Assembly: GCA_028564675.1 (NCBI GenBank)
Contig: JAOVVO010000286.1
Span: 30,957 to 94,956 of the forward strand
Source: Onchocerca lupi
Taxonomy: Eukaryota > Nematoda > Chromadorea > Rhabditida > Onchocercidae
Length of the DNA: 64,000 bases
Direction: 5' to 3'
In this document: positions 48,201-59,568 of the stretch, one piece after another
Position numbering within the stretch: the stretch's first letter is position 1
Layout: every line of letters starts with the position of its first letter
Notes under the pieces: generated by a model
What the model saw: the letters and a program-made list of their open reading frames with translations, nothing else
What the model was told of the DNA's origin: nothing
Database searches by the model: none
Made by a program: the position numbers and the translations under genes

Positions 48201-51200
48201 GTGATAACGCTTTGCGAAATGCTCAGTGATATGAGTTCTTTCTTGAGTTCCACCCAACAAGCAAAATCTTGAAAGGAAATCACGTAGTGCTGCATCCAAA
48301 CGAATGCCAGAGAAATTGAACAAGGCACAGTATTCTTCGGCAACGGATATACCAAATTCATTTCTAAATTCATCGTAAATGAAAAATGCATCATATTCTT
48401 ACTGCAGTTCTACTGCTTATTTATACATAACACAAAAGCCATATTCCTGAAATTTGTTTTTCACAAAGCTGTAGCGGCAAAAAATCAGCCCACGAGCAAA
48501 TATTTCTTTCTAGCGAATGTCATTTTTTCTCTTATGAGTTTCTTTCTTGATACTCACTGATTCTTCCTTAACATATTAACAGTTTCTCATTTTTGAGTTT
48601 CTATTACAGTATGCGTCAAACTGCAAAATATATCTCGAAATTTGAATAAAATCTGACAGGTATTCATGTCAGTGGAAATATAATTTTTATCCTCACAAAG
48701 TAACTAAAATTTCAAAAGAATTACATTTTCGATAAATGGGCTGCAACATCTTCACTTTTGAAACCATCTAGCACGAACAGTCGATTAGCAAGACCCATAG
48801 GTACTTCAACGTCGAATCCTGATCTTTTATTATAATCTAAATATGTTTACTGAATAAAAGCTCGCTATCTTTTTATTAAATACGAAAAAATCATTTACCT
48901 GCAGGAGATGGACATCTAATTGTTGATACAAAATTATTTATAACGGAAACAGAAGCCTTCGAAGGGCTGTTTGGTTCACTTCGACTACTTTCGAATGCTC
49001 TCGCTACAACGGCATTTTTACGTTCAGCCTCTGGACTATGTGGAGCTGCTGCAGAATTACTGCAATGTGACGGCAAAGCATTGGAAATCCAGGCGACAGG
49101 AGATCCACTTGCTTCTGCTCTACAACTTCGGTTATTCCTATCTATATTTACTGTCACTGATGAATTCTTGTCATCAATCTCAATATCCTGAAACTAATAA
49201 CTGATTGAATCCTCATTTTTATTCCATCGATTTTTAGTTGCAGCCGATACTATAGAATGATGAAAGAGTCCAATTTCCTTCTTGCTGATTTTTGTTTATA
49301 TCATTCAAATAAAAAGTAATATCAAAACGAAACCTGAAGATACTCTTTCTCATGTAGTCCATTTTCAGACTGTGATGCAGGCACAGCAGATTCTAGATTA
49401 AATCTCCTATTTCTTGAATTTTCTTGCATTGTTGAAGGAAAATCGTCAAACGGTTTTCTAACTACAGGTAAGTCCGCCTTTTCCGTTGTTGGTGGCAGTT
49501 GTTCACAATGCATCTATAAACAAGTTCTAGTGTTAATTTAATCCAAAAATGGAGATATTGGAAGTGATCTACTATGTAACATGTAAAGGCTGAAAACAAA
49601 TGTTACGTCAAGTATAAATCCATAGTTTTCAATGAATAATTGAGAACAGTATGCAATATGCATACCTACCCAGATAAATATATCCTTGTAATAAATATTT
49701 ACAAAACACTTTTGGCATAGCTTTGCATATTAGTAATTAACCTCAGCGTATCGCGGAGATATTTTATGATTCAAACTGATTATTTTGTCACCGGTCATCA
49801 AAAAGAATTCAGAACGTGGTGCTCCATTTTTTAAAGAGTTCTCCGACACCTTCTCTGGATCGAGTGGAGATCTTATCAGATCGTGTCCAAGGAGCACCTC
49901 TGTCATACCTGCAAAAGTTCCTATCAACAAACGTATTACAAATGAGATATTTACCGGTTAAAAATTGCAGTATTAAGAGAATCAAAACGCAAATTTTAAA
50001 AAAATGAATCAATCTTTGTAGTTTAACAAAAACAAGATGTTTAAACAAATTAAAAAGCATCAATAAAAGAATTTAGCAATTCCAGAGTTTAATTTAAAGG
50101 TTCTTTAAAAAAAAGGAGGTCGAGAACAACAATGGAACAAAGTGCTTATGATAGGCAGTCCAACTTTATCACCGGAATAATGAAGAATAAATTATACGAA
50201 AAATTTTAGAAAAAGTTATAAGAAGAAATAGACTAGATCTACATCTGGCAGACAAGAATGACGAATAGACATTTAGTCAGCTGGCGACATAAACTTTATC
50301 CTAAACACTAATTTACTTATAATACTGACTATTCAACTTTTCAACTACAAATATCGAAACTATTAGAGGGGTAATTTAACAGTTAACATTGTTTCTTTCA
50401 GTCGCTCCGAGAAATCCATGGAAAAGCGCTACACCAAATGATCGAAAACATCTAATAATTTTCCTTCCTTTATTTCATTTCATCTAACAGAAATATCTTT
50501 ACAAGATGCAGATTTTCGGAAAACGATACGTCTGAAATGTAGAACTGAAAAATATCTTTATTTTTTCTTTCAAACATTCCAGAATATAATTCCTGCAATA
50601 GTAATCTTCCATTTCTACAACAATTATTATAAAACCAGGATGAAAAAAAATTGAGTGAATATCCATAAAAGTCACGTAAAATCTATTAAAGCATCAACAA
50701 TTCATTAAGCAGTTGTCATTAAGCAATTGTTTACTGTTTACTGTAGCACAATGGATTTTTCGGATCGACCGACAGAAATAATGTTTACTATTGAATTATC
50801 CCTCCAGAAGTTACATTTTTTTTCTTTTTTTTATGATACGAAGCCAAGCCATAGGTGGATCCCCGCCTTATAAGGTACAGTTACATGCCCATATTGAAGA
50901 CCTCAGGTGGTTAAAAGTTTAGGGATGATGAAAATCCTAAACAGCAGCTGAAAATACAACCTTTAAAAGAGACGAAGAATATTAAATGGCATAAACTGGA
51001 CGAGAAGATGGGAAATAGTGCGTAACATTGGAGAATAAACAATTAAAATATCGAAGCAGTAATGATCTAAGTTTCAACTTGTATTTTTCAGAGATTCTAT
51101 TACAGTGATAATTATTCAGAATGGAATGTCTAAGACTAGTAATAGCTAATTAAAATAAAACAAAGTTTAACATCAAACCCCTTCCTGACCCACTGCTACA

Positions 51201-51422
51201 GAATCTAATGCGGCTAGCAATTCCTATCACTGAAAGCAACCGTCCAAACGAACTCCTCGGAGAGATATCCTGAGATCGCTTCTTGAAAGAGGTGCTATAT
51301 CGCACCACTCTAATCGACTGCTCATCATTCAATGAGCAATATTTCTTGCTGAGTGCGATCTTTCTGCCCATAGAGAGCGATTTTGTTACATGCAGAGGAC
51401 TGCAAGATACAAGTTTAGTCAT
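45265..51422 (-). CDS. efa-6: EFA6 homologue (PSD-type Sec7-PH Arf6 exchange factor) with altered catalytic site
   Basis: Thirteen exons (51422-51179, 49908-49742, 49513-49334, 49187-48899, 48836-48725, 48363-48170, 47635-47577, 47396-47269, 47176-46992, 46815-46590, 46360-46213, 45916-45773, 45579-45265) close in frame to 796 residues. A Ser-rich N-terminal part (about 1-300) precedes a Sec7 domain (about 305-457: GLANRLFVLDGFKSEDVAAH, FGISVAEEYCALF, HFAKRYHECNP, LLLLNSDLHGPNVGRRM). A PH domain follows (about 505-615: KAGWVVRKCLFDRDGKR, FGRRGWKMVYARLRGMVLYL, DYSKRQHIFKL, WIDTINYVAAAFSSPALP), then a C-terminal coiled coil. EFA6 proteins activate Arf6 at the plasma membrane; C. elegans EFA-6 also limits cortical microtubule growth and axon regeneration. 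The invariant catalytic Glu is Gly369 here, so exchange activity is doubtful. The first exon is less certain; an ATG at 49,906 gives 714 residues. Confidence 0.94.
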
Positions 51423-51452
51423 CTACTCCTTGTGATTCTCATCATCGCTGAC

Positions 51453-51454
51453 CT
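51453..51454 (-). promoter_or_regulatory. Candidate trans-splice acceptor upstream of EFA6
   Basis: TTTTACTCAG on the minus strand ends 30 bases before the ATG at 51,422. An in-frame TAG sits directly before that ATG, supporting it as a start. Confidence 0.45.
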
Positions 51455-52724
51455 GAGTAAAATTTTGCAACTTTCGCCGCACTGTAAGTCATGAAATTGG
51501 TTTGGCTTTACTTTAGATGTGATGCTATGTTATGGCCTTATTAGAAGAATTTATAACGTAAATCGTTAGACTGCTCGGTTTTATAAGATGGAGGGACAAA
51601 GGTTAATCGATGAGGCATGACCACTAAGCACAAATTCTCTTCCCCTTAGGGCAACCTTTGTTGCCAAATATTGGAATGGTCAAAAAACGTATCGAAAAGT
51701 TAACAAATTAATTCGTTGCAATTTTCTGTGCCACGAAATGCGACACACATTGACCTTTTGTGGCTTTCTCGAAATAGTCGATCAATCGATGATTCAAAAG
51801 CTGTTGCATCTTGCGTCATCTAAAATAACTGAATAGCAGAAAGGAAAGACGGCAATATGAAGTGCAGTATGTGCGCACATCTTGCATATGTGATGCCGAC
51901 CAAGAACATAACGTATTTGAGAATTTGCGTTTAAATTTGACCTATTGGAAGTCCCTCATCTGAGTTCATGAAATATCTTAGTTTAATACTCAGCGGTAAA
52001 ACTGTTAGGCCATTCCGTTCTGTTCATTTTCTCGTTTTATGAATCTCTCGAAACAGACTTACAGTTCAACCATTCAACTATTCCGTATACTTCATTCCGC
52101 AATTTGACTATCAGTCATTGCTGAGAATTATTACATCTTTCTCCTTCGTTAAATGTTGCATTCACTTTTCTCGATTCTATTCAATTTCTTTCAAATTGTT
52201 GCTATCTTCTTTTGTTATTTTGTTTATTGGAAAAAGTTGTACTATTTTATCTTCGTCCTGTCATTTTCTTGAAACTTTTTATTCCATTGTATATGTGATG
52301 TGCGTCTCTGTGTGCGTATGACTGTATATATGATGAGTGTTATGTCCTCTATTTCAGAATAAATTAGTGTGTCGTACATTGTATGTATATGCTGTTTTAT
52401 GACTTGATGACTATTTTTATATATGCATTTTCATTTACTTGATGAACATTTCACTGTTTTTCTAGCTAATGGTTTACGAATTCCAATGTGGCAGACTGTC
52501 AGTATATGATTTTAACATTAAAATGAATTATTGCAGTATGGTATGCAGAAGACTTTATGATGGCCTTTATTCTGGTAACAAACACTAAGAAAGAACCAAT
52601 GCACATAAGATATATCACTACTGGGAATGTATGAAGGCTGAATCATTATTTCCAAACACAGCTTATTTGCGATAGACTGATAGCGAAGTTCCTGATAAAA
52701 AAAATGATTCCTTATACACACATA
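51455..52724. other. Upstream region of EFA6
   Basis: No recognised coding sequence. The EFA6 promoter is expected here. A hydrophobic plus-strand frame at 52,118-52,321 is AT/TC driven and unsupported. Confidence 0.4.
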
Positions 52725-52831
52725 TTACCACTTTGTCACCAGACCCTTGACCCAGACCCATGCAGTTCCCTTCCTCTGTACTAAAATTCGGTCTTCTGCA
52801 TACCAGAGTATTTCGTTATTGGTCACTGCTC
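52725..52831 (-). CDS. Candidate terminal exon, unknown gene
   Basis: A strong acceptor (TTTGCTTTCCAG) opens a frame entering in phase 1 that encodes AVTNNEILWYAEDRILVQRK and then GTAWVWVKGLVTKW before a TAA. Composition is protein-like. I do not recognise a family. Upstream coding-like sequence on the same strand lies near 53,069-53,195, but the two could not be joined with confidence. Confidence 0.35.
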
Positions 52832-53068
52832 CTGGAAAGCAAACATTAAAGGTTTGTAAAAGGCCCTCTACCTTTATTATAATGCAACGAGAACTATTAT
52901 AAAATCTTGTAATGGGAATGGCAGGAATTCGAACATAGAGTAATGCATATTACAGATGTTTCGAGCAAAGACTAATAAATCCAAGCCAATGATTGCTGCA
53001 TTAGATGCCTAACTATATTATGCGGTGATGACAACAAGAAAGCATCTTAAGCATGGAAGAAATGACAT

Positions 53069-53195
53069 CTATTTCCCTAATTTCATGACCAAGCTCCTCC
53101 ATTCAATCCAGTCCGCATTACTGATATGGTGAACGACAAAAGCAACGCCAACAACATTCACAACTTTACAATAATACTTGAATGGAAAACTTCAC
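53069..53195 (-). CDS. Coding-like segment, unknown
   Basis: An open frame without its own ATG reads KVVNVVGVAFVVHHISNADW, then IEWRSLVMKLGK and a stop. It is compositionally unlike its AT-rich surroundings. It may be an exon or a pseudogene piece related to the candidate exon at 52,725. No homologue is recognised. Confidence 0.25.
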
Positions 53196-53976
53196 GCTAT
53201 CACATGCAACTGTCATAGTTTTTCCTGGTGCATTTGGAACGAGAATCCATCATACATAAAAAACCATTCCGTATAAATTCCGTTCTACTGACCTTCAGTG
53301 CTCGAAAACATGCAAACCGCAATATTCCCAATTTTCATGAATGATATAACGAACACCCTGGTTTGATAAAAAAAGTTTGACATTATGGACTCCTATCAAA
53401 AATGTAGTCATTCCCCGTCTTGTGAAGACAACACGGAAATAGTACAAATGCAAACAGAAAATCGATAGTCTCAATCTTCACTTCCAAACTTACGATAGGA
53501 AACTTATCAGAATCCACAAAGCAAGACGACAAATAAGAGATCTGAAATTCTTGTGCATTAAAATCCGAACATTAAAATTTAAAAAAGCAGATACATGAAT
53601 CAAAACATGGAAGAATACGAAATGCAAAATGACATATATAACTACTACTGTTGGAATAATTCAGATCATTTTTGTATGCTTCAAAATTTTTACGTTATAC
53701 TACTAATCCATCATGCTCTTGTAAGCTTCAGAGCCAAATAAATTTTGCTGTAAGTGATGCGACAGTTACGAGAAAAAAAAAAAAAACATTCACATTTTCA
53801 AATTATTTGAGCCATTTGATGAAAAGAACACACTGATATGACTGCAAATAAAAAAAGTTGGGATAAAATGTGGTACTTGAAATACAGTACACCAGTGTAA
53901 ACTGACAACTTTAAAGCAAAATATAAAAATGATTAGAAAAATTATAAATGATCGAGTGTATACGAGACTGTTTAGT

Positions 53977-54980
53977 TCAAGCTGGACCCTGCTTTTGAGC
54001 TGGAGCCGGTTGTCCTTTCTTGCTCATTAGATAACGATGAATATGCGGAATCACACCTAAAAATAAAAGGATGTTGTAAACAGTATACAACAAAATATGG
54101 AATTACTAAACCAACCAAAGTAGCAGTTTTATGAAGAGAAAAATTAATTAAAAGAGTAATGTAAATAAAATAGTTACAGAAACAGACCTCCACCAGCAAT
54201 AGTGGCTTTTATTAGTGTGTCTAATTCCTCATCGCCTCGTATTGCTAAATGCAAATGTCTTGGTGTGATCCTTTTTACTTTCAAATCTTTGGAAGCATTG
54301 CCCGCTAATTCCAGTACTTCAGCAGTTAGATATTCCAAGATGGCTGCACTGTAAACAGCTGCTGTAGCACCAACACGTCCATGAGAAGTGGTTCTGCAAT
54401 TTCACTTAGATTATATAGATATTATAGGGGTGTAAGTGTTGGGCGAAAAATCTATATGTCTAGGTAGCTGCAGACTTGCAATTCAATTTCTATAAGCAAA
54501 AAGCCGAAAAAAAAAAAAAGGGCACTGGAAGAAGGGCAAAAATTTTCACGTATATACTTCAATAGATCGGAAGTCCTGATTTATGAAAAATTATCATTCG
54601 GAAGTCTTGAATTTAGTAATTGGAAACCTTGACTCATGCAAGAGGAAAATTGCCAGAAATCTTGATTTCTCATAAATATTAGCTTCAGAAATCTAATCAA
54701 AATTTTCGGATAACTACACAATCAGGAACCGGCGTAAGTAAGTTCACCAACATCAAAAGGTCCTGTCTTAACCTATGTGCCAGTCAAGACAAATACACAG
54801 CGGTGGCAACGTTTCGACCAATTACTACAGATATAAAGCAATTATGGAAATGCACCTCTGTTTTAGGAAGCGATGAATACGTCCAACAGGAAACTGTAAG
54901 CCAGAACGTGCACTTCGCGAAATAACCTTGCCTTTGGACTTGCCAGAATCTTTGCCTGCTTTGCCTTTGCCTCCAGCCAT
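53977..54980 (-). CDS. htz-1: Histone H2A.Z variant
   Basis: Three exons (54980-54856, 54393-54188, 54056-53977) close in frame to 136 residues. The sequence is an almost canonical H2A.Z: MAGGKGKAGKDSGKSKGK, GLQFPVGRIHRFLK, TTSHGRVGATAAVYSAAILE, ELAGNASKDLKVKRITPRHL, LAIRGDEELDTLIKATIAGG and GVIPHIHRYLMSKKGQ. The GDEELD and GGGVIPHI parts distinguish H2A.Z from core H2A. It replaces H2A in nucleosomes at promoters and is placed by SWR1/SRCAP-type remodelers. Unlike replication-dependent histone genes it has introns, as usual for variants. The C-terminal tail ends in a short Pro/Ala/Gln-rich stretch (PAPAQKQGPA). Confidence 0.98.
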
Positions 54981-54989
54981 AACGTAATA

Positions 54990-54991
54990 CT
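54990..54991 (-). promoter_or_regulatory. Candidate trans-splice acceptor upstream of H2A.Z
   Basis: ATAGTTTTGCAG on the minus strand ends 9 bases before the H2A.Z ATG, a typical position for a spliced leader in nematodes. Confidence 0.5.
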
Positions 54992-57133
54992 GCAAAACTA
55001 TTTCCATATACTTTCAAGCATAACATAATATACTATCAACGTTCATGAAACTTACTTTTCATACGCAACAATTACGCTTCAAAATAACATTCATAAAAAT
55101 GCACACCTCAGCACTAAGCAAGAGTCAGGAAAAAGAAAAAGCAGAGATCGATAAATTATTTGAATGACTGAAAGACAGCTCCTGGTGGCCAAACGTACGG
55201 GTAATCATAACACTAAATACATGTTATCGAGTTGGATGCAAGCTTTCAGAAATTTACTACTAGAAATATCATAGAGTAAACAGGCTTGAAATCCTTCACG
55301 ATTTTCGTGCAAGATTTAGTAAGCAGCATGACTTGGTGCAATTCATGTGATTTATGCTAAAGAGTTTCGTAGGAGACAAATTGCTGAGAAAACTATTTTT
55401 AATTTGCATTTGAATGCGATCGACATTAGAAGAAAAGAATAACTCAGATTTTAAACGAAATCAATCTGCTACTTTCTCATCAGCACAGCTTATCTTTCCT
55501 ATCTCCCACCAAAGTTAAATTTTAAAAACCATGATCAACCTGAAATGAAGGGTGACCCTGGTCAGCGAACTGCTACGCAAGAAAAACGAACCTTTCCAAG
55601 CTAAGCACACAAGAAGCCGGGGTCACAACAACCGAATTATTTCATAACCCGCGCAATAGATGGCTTAGTGTGTTGTGGTAATAACTGCACTGTAGACAAA
55701 ATGCATGGAAAAAACAGAAGCTGAGATGAGCAAGAAAACTGAGAACAAAGGAGATAAGAGAAAAAAAGAAGAGAGAAGGGAGAGGCAGACATGCAGAGGT
55801 GTTCCCGCCATGACCTTTGTACGAATGACGTTAGATCGATATTTTCACTATCAGGCAGATGCCAGGAGAAGTGAGATGATGCTGATGAGGAATTTGAGCC
55901 GATTGGGACTTGGGAGAGAATTTATCATCAGAGCAAATCGCTGATGGAACAACTCTCAACTTCTCGCAGTAGTGATGGCAAATATTGCATTCGCGCATTT
56001 GGTGATAAGAAGATGACTTAGTGATATGATTGACCAGTCAATCAGGCAGAGTAATGAATTACAACTTAACTCATTTCTTGGCCCATCCTTTGAAAAAAGC
56101 GAATAAGTAAGGAAATGAAATGTGCTTCCGTATCTTCTTTCAAGCTAATGATGTAAAATGCCAAAGAGTGAAAAAAGTGTGGTACTAGCTAAAATATGGT
56201 ATTTGCTATTGATTGAACTTCATTACTCTGCCTAATTGGTCTTGACTGGACTTTGCTTACTGAAATTATTTTGCAACTTGTGTTCGGCAATATGCTAATA
56301 ATCAATAAGGGCCAACTCGTATTGTTGCAAAAGGTGAAGCTTAAAATACTGAAGAATAATGGACAGGATGAATCAACATCTAGAGAGCAAGGAAATGACC
56401 ACTGCAAAGGTCACCTGTCCATATTATAAAAAGGTAACTTCAAACAACTGATGTCTTTCTTCATGGCGACTGCCATTCATTTTAATATTATCCTTTGCCA
56501 ACTCCACTTTCTCTTAAATCTGACTCTAGGAAGTATTACTATAGTTACTTCTCATCTCATTTTAATAATGAAGAAAGCTTTTCATGGTTATATATCATTT
56601 ATAATTTTGAAACGTCCCTTCAAATGTGGTCAAAAGTGATTAATTCATTCTGATTGATTCATTCTCAACTCTCTGTTTTCCAACAAAGAAGAGATATGTA
56701 TTCCACGCCTAGAAACATAACTTTTTCCCAGACTGTAATCCTGATACATCGCTGTTCTGAAAAAAGAACTGATGTCCTCTGTGGGAAGAAAACTACCGAA
56801 ATGATAGCTCAAAACTAGACTTTTCGTAGACAGAAGGACAAACTAATCTTCTGGGAAAGCATCTGATGCTGTTGAATATTGTCTAAAAACATTCATTCGT
56901 TCATTTGATTTAGTATCAAATTGCTGGAGAGTATCATAGCCTCTATTATGAACGATTTCGTTCATTGAAAACAGTGGAGCAAAACAAGGAAAGTTTCTTA
57001 ACAGATTATTCGACTCATTCATCCAATGACAACTTATAGCACCTCATGCTAGGCTTCACTATCCACGTAGACTTCATGATATAAAAAACATCGAAATGCA
57101 TCGCAATTTTCAAACAATGCTCCTAGAATGAAT
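54992..57133. other. Region upstream of H2A.Z
   Basis: About 2.1 kb. A plus-strand frame at 55,705-55,944 is Lys/Glu/Arg rich and starts MEKTEAEMSKKTENKG; it may be chance purine-rich sequence. A 45-codon plus-strand frame at 56,292-56,429 looks mildly coding. Nothing can be named. Confidence 0.35.
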
Positions 57134-57320
57134 TCACCGAACGTTCGTACTAGAGAAATATGATTTCTTAAACTCTCCGAAAATCCTGCTCGGTTGTGAG
57201 AAATCAGCATGGGAGGGATCTTCCGTATCGCTTTGAACAGCTACCCGAACACTTTCAACTTTGTTTTTTTCATTATTCAATTCACATTCATACGCTCGGT
57301 CCTCCATGAATATTTGACAC
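57134..57320 (-). CDS. Terminal exon of an unidentified gene
   Basis: After a good acceptor (TCTATTCGCAG) a phase-2 frame runs to a TGA: CQIFMEDRAYECELNNEKNK, then VESVRVAVQSDTEDPSHADF and SQPSRIFGEFKKSYFSSTNV. The balanced, charged composition is clearly protein-like and unlike the surrounding sequence. It begins mid-protein, so it is the 3' exon of a gene whose other exons should lie at higher coordinates; a possible short one is near 57,440-57,490, but its phase does not match. I recognise no domain. Confidence 0.5.
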
Positions 57321-59568
57321 CTGCGAATAGATATACCTCATAGGAAGAGACAACGAATAATAAACTACCAATTAATAGTTTTTCTATAAAAGATAAGCTA
57401 GTTTAGCCAATTCTCTCATTTCTTTTACCATTCACTGGACTCCAGTTATTTGCTTCCATTGTATTTGAAATTTCCTGATGTGGTGCACAGCAAGAAAGAT
57501 TTGGAAAATCGTGACAAAATATAGATAGCCATGATTCAGACTACCATGAAAAGCTGCTGATTATTGCGATGAGTTGCAAAACGATCCTGACTTCCTCGAA
57601 CAATTTAAAAGCAAATCAAATGGTCTGCAAAGTGCATTTTATCATTTAAAGCTATCCATCTAATCAGAACAAACAATAAACGCAAACAAAGAAAAAATAA
57701 GTAATCCTTAGACAGATATTTCTATACAAAGAATTAAAAAATTAGGAAAATCTGTACGCAAGAAGCGGTGACGAATGAGTGATTCATATTTTATGACACC
57801 AATTAACTATCAATCACTTCATTGAAACAAAAATGCAAATTTGAAGCAAACAGATGTCTGCGCACCACGTTAATTTCTAAGATTTGTACAGAATTTAACA
57901 GCAGACATTTTATACATTGGAAATGCGCTTGGATTAAATGGACGAAAATAAGTTTATTCGTTGAATTTATTATAATTTGTCTAGTAGTGGACTTAGTAAT
58001 CATCAACTCTGTATTAGTCTTGAAAGCATTAGATAAAAAGGAAATCACTTTTATATTCACTTTTTTACAAAAATTTTCATTGGACATTAAATTGCTTAAC
58101 AAATATGAAGGATTTTAACAGGCTTATTGTGAACACTTCAGTAGCCTTATCCAAAAGAGAATAATCAGCATGACTTGGCGTGTACTTTTTTAACAAAAAG
58201 TTAAAAAAAAAAATTACGTTTGCTTGATTCGCAATTATCATAACCTACATTAAGTTCATTTAATGTCATCGAAAAGTTTCGCAGCGCAATATGAATAACT
58301 AGTTCATTCATTTCCCATAAAAGTTTATCAGTTATTTATGTGTAGGGATTATGTCTGCTGCCAGAAAAAAAAAAATAATAATTATCGCGACTTTTATAAC
58401 TTACGATAAAATACATACTTGTTCAGTGCATGACGGATCATTTAAAAACCTCCTGTTATGTAAACACAAAGGAGCAGAGAAAAAGGAAAGAAGGCAGGAT
58501 GACTTATGGAGAATTCATAGCTTTTTAATTTGTATAACTTTGTGTGGTAAAACATTTCGGACCCTTCTAGAAACCGCTATACCTATAAAGCGACATAATA
58601 ATTCCTTTTCACAGAATCAAATTTTGCTCTTCACTAATCATATGGGGAAACTAAACTAATTCTCTTCAACTGCAAACCCGAAAAGTTTCTAACGTATATC
58701 CTTCAATATATATCTGTACAGGAAACGAAGACCACAGCAATTTGCAGTCAGTGAATCATCCCATCTGCAAAGATATTGCAAACTGATCGAGTGATTCTAA
58801 TAGCAAGACTTCATATTGTAATGACATTTTTGAAGTTTCAGATTATTACAGGAAAGCACGACCGCACCTCATACGAAAGCCACTTCCCTTCCCTATTGTT
58901 CAACCCGCAATTCGAATTTCCTCTCCAATTCATTGATTCGAGGAATTACTTTTACCCTATTTCACACCAACTCCTACACATCAACCAAGAAAAACGAATA
59001 AGCATGCGCGTCCCGACACGCCTAAATTGCCTAAACCTCACATTTCTCATTCAACGAACCATGTTCAACGATTGAAAATTTCAATTCCCTTCGGACTCTG
59101 AACATACTAAACCAGTGCACAACTAATCGATTAGATCTCACGCCTATAAAGAACCACCTCCTTACACTAAATCCCAATGAATTTTCAAATATTTTCGCCG
59201 TTCATAAATCATATAAATCACATACTCTTCACGTTTTCTGTCCGTCCCATCTTTTCTCGCTTAATCGTATCTAAATCGTCCCATAAAGCGCATTCAAAAC
59301 AGTGCCAATGCCAGAAATATACGACGAAACGTATAAAATGCCAGAGGAATGTGAAATGAAAGACGCACGTAAATGAAACTAGCACATTACTTTGAGGATG
59401 ACAAATGCAAACAAAAACTTGCAATTTTATCATTTATTGTTAAAAACAAAATATACAAGAAGACATTTCTGCTTCGGAATACACAGAACTATCATTCTTT
59501 GTATAAAGATGAGACTTGGAAGATTCAAAAAAGAAACAGAAGATGTTGCAAACAATTTCAACTGAATA
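57321..59568. other. Region without recognised exons
   Basis: It contains the 3' flank of alpha-tubulin at its right end and should contain missing upstream exons of the 57,134-57,320 gene if that gene is real. About 58,860-59,060 is rich in pyrimidines on the plus strand. No exon was identified. Confidence 0.35.

Noticed and set aside
48101..48394. 97-codon minus-strand frame overlapping the Sec7 exon
   Set aside because: It is a different frame of the same strand; the Sec7 motif frame is the one with family matches and correct splice phases.
49816..50007. Plus-strand frame over EFA6 exon 2
   Set aside because: Antisense shadow of a conserved-frame EFA6 exon.
55705..55944. Plus-strand Lys/Glu/Arg-rich frame
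   Set aside because: It is likely a by-product of a purine-rich stretch; no splice context or recognisable motif supports it.
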